A DNA stretch of 64,000 nucleotides from Erythrobacter sp. EC-HK427 (GTDB lineage: Bacteria; Pseudomonadota; Alphaproteobacteria; Sphingomonadales; Sphingomonadaceae). Where the stretch lies: positions 2,318,881 through 2,382,880 of the forward strand of contig NZ_LR701479.1 of the NCBI RefSeq assembly GCF_902498745.1. The letters are read 5' to 3'. Under the pieces are notes generated by a model, which was not told the origin of the DNA, did not search any database, and saw only the letters and a list, made by a program, of their open reading frames with translations. Positions 59,486 through 64,000 of the stretch are shown in pieces (the stretch's first letter is position 1; every line of letters begins with the position of its first letter). Both the position numbers and the translations under genes were made by a program.

Positions 59486-59575
59486 TGGCGGACAGGGTGG
59501 GATTCGAACCCACGAAGGGCTTGCACCCTTGCCGGTTTTCAAGACCGGTGCATTCAACCGCTCTGCCACCTGTCC
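59486..59575 (-). tRNA. tRNA-Ser (TGA)
   Basis: The minus strand folds as a class II tRNA: GGACAGG acceptor stem, GGTTGAATGCACCGG anticodon-stem side with anticodon TGA (GTCTTGAAAACC), a long variable arm, and GGGTTCGAATCCCACC T-arm ending with encoded CCA. Length 90 nt. The low-GC kinase gene begins 33 bp after its 3' end. Confidence 0.97.
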
Positions 59576-59614
59576 AGCCAAGCGCGGCGCAATTAGCGCG
59601 AATGGCGGCCTCTG

Positions 59615-60343
59615 TCATGCCCTTATCGCATGGTGCGCCAAAGCCTCGTAATCGGCGCGGCATTGCTCTGCTACTCTGGCATATTCGCCGGGAAGTTCGG
59701 GCAAACCGCCTGGCGCATCGCCGAAACCGGTGGAGGCATTCACCTTGTCGTACCAATGCGCGCCCCACACGCCGTCTGCGGGGTGCGGGCCTTTCTCCCA
59801 GCCGAGCATCGCTGTGTCCCACAGGATACCCAGCGCATCGCACAGTGCTTCCAGCACGCCCGCCGGGTTGGCGAGCACGGCGGCGCTGTCCACCACTGGC
59901 GGTGCATGGCCAAGCCGGTCTGCCTCGCGCTCGAAAAAGTCCCGCTGCCGCGCCGTGCCGAGGTGTTCGGGCCGGATTTCAGTGCGTTTGTTGGCATAGC
60001 TCGCGGCCACCCGCACCGGATCGCGGATCAGGAAGGCATGGCGGAATTCGGGGAAGTCGGCGATGGAAACCGGGCCTTCCATGTGGTGCGACATATGCTT
60101 CTGATACCAAACGGCCTTCCCGTCTGGCGCAGCACCGCGCAGCGTACCGGCAACGCGATGCCAATCACACTCCATCGACGCCATGACCGCGTCCATCATC
60201 GGCTGCGGATCGCCCGTTTCGCGGAGGTAGGCACCATAGAACGGCTCGTCTGACACCGCTGTGTCCGCTCTGCTGGAAAAGCTGCGCATCATCGCTGTAG
60301 AGAGGTTGCGCGGGCCGCTCCACATGGCGATCCGGAACGTCAC
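59615..60343 (-). CDS. Sulfotransferase-fold family protein
   Basis: A 242-residue protein with a PAPS 5'-phosphosulfate-like loop at the N-terminus (IAMWSGPRNLSTAMMRSF) and a 3'-phosphate-binding-like segment (AFLIRDPVRVAASYANKRTE). Proteins of this group are often encoded beside class IV aminotransferases; the substrate is unknown and sulfotransfer has not been shown. The GTG start overlaps the aminotransferase stop by 4 bp (GTGA). Confidence 0.78.
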   Translation of the reverse strand: MTFRIAMWSGPRNLSTAMMRSFSSRADTAVSDEPFYGAYLRETGDPQPMMDAVMASMECDWHRVAGTLRGAAPDGKAVWYQKHMSHHMEGPVSIADFPEFRHAFLIRDPVRVAASYANKRTEIRPEHLGTARQRDFFEREADRLGHAPPVVDSAAVLANPAGVLEALCDALGILWDTAMLGWEKGPHPADGVWGAHWYDKVNASTGFGDAPGGLPELPGEYARVAEQCRADYEALAHHAIRA

Positions 60344-61275
60344 GACGGCTTGCTCCGCGCTGCCACGTCCTTCGCCAGCCGGGCGAGGTAGAGCTGCTGT
60401 AGCCGCTCCACCATCGGCCCCCGCTGCGTGCCGAGCACCCGCCCGTCCACCGTTCCCACCGGAGCCACGCCCGCGAAGGTGCCTGTCGTGAAAGCCTCGT
60501 CTGCGCCATAGACATGGGTCAGTGAGAAATTGCGTTCGCGCACCATAATCCCCGCCTCGCGCGCCACGCTGATAACCGTTCCGCGCGTAATCCCATCGAG
60601 GCAGTAATCGCCACTCGACGTCCAGATTTCGCCATCCTTCACGATGAAGAAATGGGTCGAATTGCAGGTCGCTACAAAGCCGTGCGGATCGAGCATCAGC
60701 GCCTCGTCCGCCCCTGCCTGCGCTGCCTGGATGCAGGCCGTGATGCAGTTCAGCTTGCTGTGCGAGTTAAGCATCGGGTCCTGCACATCGGGATAGCCGC
60801 GCCGGACATGGACGGTGAACAGGTCGAGCATCCGCGTCGCGGTTTCGGGCGCTGGCTCTTTCCATTCGGGAATGATGACGATGGTGGCAGGGCTGATCAC
60901 CACACGCGGATCCTGATACGGGGTCGAGCGGATACCGCGGGTGCACATCAGGCGGATATGCACCCCGTCGCCGGTCATGCCGTTGGCGTCTAGCACTGCG
61001 TAGAGCCGCCGCTCCAACTCCTCGCGGGTGACGCCCAGTTCCATATGGATCGCCTTCGCCCCGCGCCACAGCCGGTCGAAATGCTGGTCAAGAAAGGCGA
61101 GCCTTCCGTGATGGAGTCGCAGCCCCTCCCACACGCCATCACCCAGCATGAAGCCGCTATCGAATACGCTGACCTTCGCCGCGTCGCGCGCGAAATGCTC
61201 GCCATTGACGCAGATCAGGATGTCCGCATTGCGCGGATCGGGGAGGTAGGAGTGTGTGCCCTTCCCCTCGACCAT
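60340..61275 (-). CDS. Class IV (branched-chain/D-amino acid) aminotransferase
   Basis: A 311-residue fold-type IV PLP enzyme. Motifs include DSGFMLGDGVWEGLRLHHGR, the PLP lysine in NSHSKLNCITACIQAAQAG, and CNSTHFFIVKDGEIWTSSGD followed by GITRGTVISVAREAG and FTTGTFAGVAPVG. The substrate (branched-chain amino acid, D-amino acid or other) is not fixed by these motifs. The ATG at 61275 overlaps the lpdA stop (TGATG). The reading frame continues far upstream through lpdA, but that portion is antisense-like. Confidence 0.88.
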   Translation of the reverse strand: MVEGKGTHSYLPDPRNADILICVNGEHFARDAAKVSVFDSGFMLGDGVWEGLRLHHGRLAFLDQHFDRLWRGAKAIHMELGVTREELERRLYAVLDANGMTGDGVHIRLMCTRGIRSTPYQDPRVVISPATIVIIPEWKEPAPETATRMLDLFTVHVRRGYPDVQDPMLNSHSKLNCITACIQAAQAGADEALMLDPHGFVATCNSTHFFIVKDGEIWTSSGDYCLDGITRGTVISVAREAGIMVRERNFSLTHVYGADEAFTTGTFAGVAPVGTVDGRVLGTQRGPMVERLQQLYLARLAKDVAARSKPS

Positions 61276-62690
61276 CAGATATGCAGCGCCCGGCCATATG
61301 CGCCCAGCACCGCTTCGTGCATCGACTCGCTGATTGTCGGGTGCGGGAAGACGGTGTTCATCAGCTCCGCCTCGGTCGTCTCCAGCGTCATGCCGATGGT
61401 GTAGCCCTGGATCATCTCGGTCACTTCCGCGCCGACCATGTGCGCGCCCAGCAGCTCGCCGGTCTTGGCGTCGAACACCGTCTTGGTGAAGCCCTCGGCC
61501 TCGCCCAGCGCAATCGCCTTGCCGTTGCCGATGAAGGGGAACACGCCGACTTTCACTTCGCGCCCCGCTTCCTTCGCCTTCGCCTCGGTCATGCCGACGC
61601 TGGCGATTTGCGGGTGGCAGTAGGTGCAGCCGGGGATTGCATCGCGGTTGAGCGGGTGCGGGTGGACGTCCTTGTTGCCCAGTTCCTGCGCGATGGCCTC
61701 GGCAGCGGTGACGCCTTCGTGCGACGCCTTGTGCGCCAGCCACGGCCCCGGCGTGCAGTCGCCGATGGCCCACAGGCCCTTCGACTTGGTGCGGCCATAG
61801 GGGTCGATCTGGATGAAACCGCGATCCATCTCCACCAGCTTGTCCAGCCCGATATTCTCGGTGTTGGGCATGATGCCGATGGCGGTGATGCAATGCGTGT
61901 ATTCGTTGGCGTGCACCTTGCCCGCTTTGTCTTTGATCTTCGCGGTGACGCCCTTGCCGGTCACTTCCAGCGCTTCCACGCCTGCGCCGGTCATGATCGT
62001 CATGCCCTGCTTGGTGAGGCTCTTTTCGAGGAAGGCAGAGACTTCGTGATCTTCCACCGGCACGATCCGGTCGAGCATTTCGACCACGGTCACATCGCAG
62101 CCCATATCGTTGTAGAAGCTGGCAAATTCGATACCGATGGCGCCCGATCCGATCACCAGCAGCTTCTTCGGCATTTCCGGCGGCACCATGGCGTGGCGAT
62201 AGGTCCAGATGCGCTTTCCGTCCGCCGGAGCAAAGGGCAGATTGCGCGCGCGCGCCCCGGTGGCGACGATCACGTGTTTGGCGGTGAGTTTCTCCTCGCC
62301 CTTCTCGCCTTTTACGGTGAGCGAAGTCGGGCCGGTCAGCGTCCCCTCGCCCATATGGACGGTGATCTTGTTCTTCTTCATCAGGTGCGCGATGCCGCCC
62401 GAAAGCTGCTTGGCGACACCGCGACTGCGCTTCACCACCGCTTCCAGATCGGCCTCGATAGTGCCCGCAATCTTCAGCCCGTAATCGCTCGCGTGCTGCG
62501 CGTAATGCAGGATCTCTGCCGAACGGAGCAGCGCCTTGGTGGGGATGCACCCCCAATTGAGGCAGATGCCGCCCAGGTTCTCGCGCTCTACGATGGCGGT
62601 CTTCATGCCAAGCTGCGCGCAGCGGATCGCCGCGACATAGCCGCCGGGGCCGGAACCGAGAACGATGATGTCGTAGGAGTTGTCAGCCAT
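61275..62690 (-). CDS. lpdA: Dihydrolipoyl dehydrogenase (E3)
   Basis: FAD enzyme that reoxidises lipoyl groups of the pyruvate, 2-oxoglutarate and branched-chain dehydrogenase complexes and the glycine cleavage system. The 471-residue protein has DIIVLGSGPGGYVAAIRCAQ, the redox disulfide GGICLNWGCIPTKALL, the NAD site LVIGSGAIGIEFASFYNDMG and the C-terminal HPTISE with the catalytic His-Glu. ATG at 62690 (MADNSYD) is preferred to 62708. It is not next to its E1/E2 partners here. Confidence 0.96.
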   Translation of the reverse strand: MADNSYDIIVLGSGPGGYVAAIRCAQLGMKTAIVERENLGGICLNWGCIPTKALLRSAEILHYAQHASDYGLKIAGTIEADLEAVVKRSRGVAKQLSGGIAHLMKKNKITVHMGEGTLTGPTSLTVKGEKGEEKLTAKHVIVATGARARNLPFAPADGKRIWTYRHAMVPPEMPKKLLVIGSGAIGIEFASFYNDMGCDVTVVEMLDRIVPVEDHEVSAFLEKSLTKQGMTIMTGAGVEALEVTGKGVTAKIKDKAGKVHANEYTHCITAIGIMPNTENIGLDKLVEMDRGFIQIDPYGRTKSKGLWAIGDCTPGPWLAHKASHEGVTAAEAIAQELGNKDVHPHPLNRDAIPGCTYCHPQIASVGMTEAKAKEAGREVKVGVFPFIGNGKAIALGEAEGFTKTVFDAKTGELLGAHMVGAEVTEMIQGYTIGMTLETTEAELMNTVFPHPTISESMHEAVLGAYGRALHI

Positions 62691-62721
62691 TTGCTGTCCT
62701 GTTTTCAATGGGTTGGTTGGA

Positions 62722-62739
62722 ACCTGTTACACCTGTTAC
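62722..62739. repeat. Tandem 9-bp repeat ACCTGTTAC upstream of lpdA
   Basis: ACCTGTTAC occurs twice in a row, 32-49 bp ahead of the lpdA start codon. The direct repetition, one helical turn long, could be a regulator site. The rest of the 175-bp spacer to the DUF559 gene (62740-62864) shows no gene. Confidence 0.35.
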
Positions 62740-62864
62740 AGTGTCCAGGAGGAAAAAACCTGCGGTCTGTTTTGGCGCGCGTTTTGTGGATTGCAAAAAG
62801 AGGTGCGGCGAGCGTTTCATGCCGCAGAGTATGTCCGCCGCGCCGATTGTAGGAAAGAGTGCGA

Positions 62865-63326
62865 TCATACCTCGCCGTCCTTCTCCCTCTCCCCTTGCGG
62901 GAGAGGGTCGGGGAGAGGGGTTTCGAGCGCAGCGAGAACCATCTGCGCTACCCCATCGGAATTGTTGAGAATTTCGTTGTTCCAGAACCGCAAGACCCGA
63001 AAGCCCTGGGATGTGAGCCAATGATCGCGCGCGGCGTCGGCATCATCTGAGTGCTGTGAACCATCGGCTTCGATAATCACGCGGGAACCGAAGCAAACTA
63101 AGTCGACGATGTAATCGCCAATTTGCTCTTGCCGTTTGAACTTGTGGCCGCCCAATCGCTTGCCGCGCAGCAGCGACCAGAGCTTGCGCTCTGCATCGGT
63201 GGGCTCGCGGCGCATATGTTTCGCCAAAGGCAGCAGGTCGCGCCTGCCCCCTCTCCTTCCCACCGCTGCGCGGCGGGCCCCTTCCTCTCCCGCAAGGGGA
63301 GAGGAGTTGGTTCGCGGCGCACTCAT
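62865..63326 (-). CDS. DUF559 domain protein (second copy)
   Basis: A 153-residue frame with a DUF559 core: MRREPTDAERKLWSLLRGK, FKRQEQIGDYIVDLVCFGS, RVIIEADGSQHSDDADAARD and GFRVLRFWNNEILNN. The first 35 and last 15 or so residues (NSSPLAGEEGARRA and PLPDPLPQGEREKDGEV) are translated palindromic repeat, so only the core is conserved. The start ATG at 63326 overlaps the thioesterase stop (ATGA); translation might start within the core instead. The core is about 45% identical by eye to the copy at 11830. Confidence 0.82.
   Translation of the reverse strand: MSAPRTNSSPLAGEEGARRAAVGRRGGRRDLLPLAKHMRREPTDAERKLWSLLRGKRLGGHKFKRQEQIGDYIVDLVCFGSRVIIEADGSQHSDDADAARDHWLTSQGFRVLRFWNNEILNNSDGVAQMVLAALETPLPDPLPQGEREKDGEV
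62883..63304. mobile_element. Palindrome-flanked DUF559 unit (second copy)
   Basis: Inverted repeats bracket the DUF559 core. Left, CTCTCCCCTTGCGGGAGAG (about 62887-62905) with tail GGTCGGGGAGAGGGG leading inward; right, CTCTCCCGCAAGGGGAGAG (about 63285-63303) preceded by a G/C-rich tail. The palindromes are outermost and the tails point to the gene, as expected for terminal inverted repeats. It fills the space between lpdA and the thioesterase gene. Movement as a unit is inference. Confidence 0.55.
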
Positions 63327-63694
63327 CCTGCATTCACCGCACGCGGTTTGCCCGCATCGTCTATCGCCACAAAGGTGAATTTGGCCGAGGTGACCAGCTC
63401 CTCTTCCTCCGAGTGCCGTTCGCGGCGGAAGGCGTCGGTGGCGATCACCATGCTGGTGCGCCCGACCTTGGTGATCTCGGCATAAACCGAGACTTCGTCG
63501 CCCACTTTCACCGGCTTGTGAAACTCGACCGCATCCATCGCGACCGTCACCGCCCTGCCCTTCGCATGGCGCGCCGCGACAAGGCCCGCACCCGAGTCCA
63601 TCAGGCTGATCAGCCAGCCGCCGAAAATGTCGCCATAGGCATTGGCGTCGGCGGGCATGGCGACGGTGCGCATGGCGGGGTTACGGTTCTGCAT
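63323..63694 (-). CDS. Acyl-CoA thioesterase (hotdog fold, YciA-like)
   Basis: A 123-residue hotdog-fold thioesterase: begins MQNRNPAMRTVAMPADANAY, then GDIFGGWLISLMDSGAGLVA with the catalytic Asp, and GRAVTVAMDAVEFHKPVKVG and SMVIATDAFRRERHSEEE, as in YciA-type broad acyl-CoA hydrolases. The ATG at 63694 overlaps the upstream gene stop (TGATG); a longer frame to 63736 is less likely. Its stop overlaps the DUF559 start. Confidence 0.9.
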   Translation of the reverse strand: MQNRNPAMRTVAMPADANAYGDIFGGWLISLMDSGAGLVAARHAKGRAVTVAMDAVEFHKPVKVGDEVSVYAEITKVGRTSMVIATDAFRRERHSEEEELVTSAKFTFVAIDDAGKPRAVNAG

Positions 63695-63978
63695 CACAGA
63701 TTCCAAGTCATCCACCAAACAGCAAGTGGCCAACAAACTAACAATGTAACTATGATCGCGTCGATAAGGCTTCGATTGACGAACTTGACGACCAAAAGGC
63801 CAGCCAGCGGAACAGAGCAGAAGACAATGGCTAAGAGAATTGCGAGAATGCCATCGCTAGGTTCATTGCCTAAGGCGCTATGCAGAAGTGCAACCCAGAA
63901 TATGGCGAAAGCGATCTCCAGCCAAGCGAGGACCACTGCAACAAAGCGAAAAACTGGTATGGCAGTGGCTACGCTCAA
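63694..63978 (-). CDS. Hypothetical membrane protein (94 aa)
   Basis: A 94-residue protein with three hydrophobic segments (VAVVLAWLEIAFAIFWVALL, AILLAIVFCSVPLAGLLVVK and DAIIVTLLVCWPLAVWWM). No family recognised. AT-richer than its neighbours. The start would be a TTG right after the preceding gene's TAA; no ATG lies near the N-terminus. The end is coupled to the thioesterase start. Confidence 0.55.
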   Translation of the reverse strand: MSVATAIPVFRFVAVVLAWLEIAFAIFWVALLHSALGNEPSDGILAILLAIVFCSVPLAGLLVVKFVNRSLIDAIIVTLLVCWPLAVWWMTWNL

Positions 63979-64000
63979 TTAAGCCACCAGCCCCAGCGGT
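63979..64000 (-). CDS. C-terminal tail of an unidentified gene (partial)
   Basis: The last 22 bases read on the minus strand as ...PLGLVA followed by a TAA at 63981-63979. Only six codons are visible, so the product cannot be named. Its stop directly precedes the TTG of the membrane protein gene. Confidence 0.3.

Noticed and set aside
60340-62556. A 738-residue minus-strand frame combining unknown sequence with an aminotransferase
   Set aside because: Only the part from 61275 downward is the aminotransferase; the rest is out-of-phase reading of lpdA.

Overview
The window is a chromosomal segment of a GC-rich alphaproteobacterium, most likely a sphingomonad of the Erythrobacteraceae type. The evidence is the gene content and order: rpiB-glyA-nrdR, dnaG next to rpoD, dusB-ntrB-ntrC-ntrY-ntrX-hfq-hflX, mreBCD-mrdA-rodA, fused ispDF, an Hfq with two Sm domains and a RibBX-type riboflavin enzyme. 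No database search was possible; family calls rest on motifs read in the translated sequence, and composition remarks are from inspection, not calculation.

Layout. 1-3677: rpiB-glyA-small membrane gene-nrdR on the minus strand, a membrane methyltransferase and an orphan ParA-type ATPase. 3887-9903: rluE, a secreted DUF2059 protein, rpoD, dnaG and a yqeY-like gene, all minus. 10053-17269: carA, carB and greA, with an accessory stretch between carA and carB that holds a palindrome-flanked DUF559 gene, an interrupted secreted-protein gene and a displaced copy of the carB start. 17292-19910: a hypothetical gene, DUF4170, and four genes resembling the enterobacterial yqjD/yqjE group. 20072-26138: enolase, ribH, an HTH-RibBX fusion diverging from a flavin reductase, a PDZ-M48 protease, a 2OG oxygenase and tRNA-Lys. 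26274-31974: the rod-shape operon. 32160-40346: mutL, a NYN-LOTUS protein, an SbtA/SbtB/carbonic anhydrase operon, lipA-ratA, cinA and ispDF. 40418-50501: dusB, two nitrogen two-component systems, hfq, hflX and mazG. 50601-58833: one tightly overlapped minus-strand operon for cell-wall remodelling, dTMP kinase, Pol III delta prime, MetG, TatD and an MBL hydrolase. 58941-64000: a low-GC kinase beside tRNA-Ser, then lpdA with an aminotransferase and sulfotransferase, and a second palindrome-flanked DUF559 gene.

Most genes are housekeeping and arranged in translationally coupled operons (ATGA, GTGA or TGATG overlaps are frequent). Four places look unusual. (1) DUF559 nuclease-like genes sit between REPIN-like palindromes; one such unit splits a signal-peptide coding sequence, and removing it restores a perfect frame. 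(2) dnaG has a low-GC 3' third, and the remains of a second, diverged DnaG C-terminus lie in frame directly after its stop codon. (3) The riboflavin enzyme RibBX carries an N-terminal helix-turn-helix domain and has a perfect 18-bp palindrome in its own promoter, which suggests a self-regulating enzyme. (4) The start of carB is present twice, flanking an unidentified gene.
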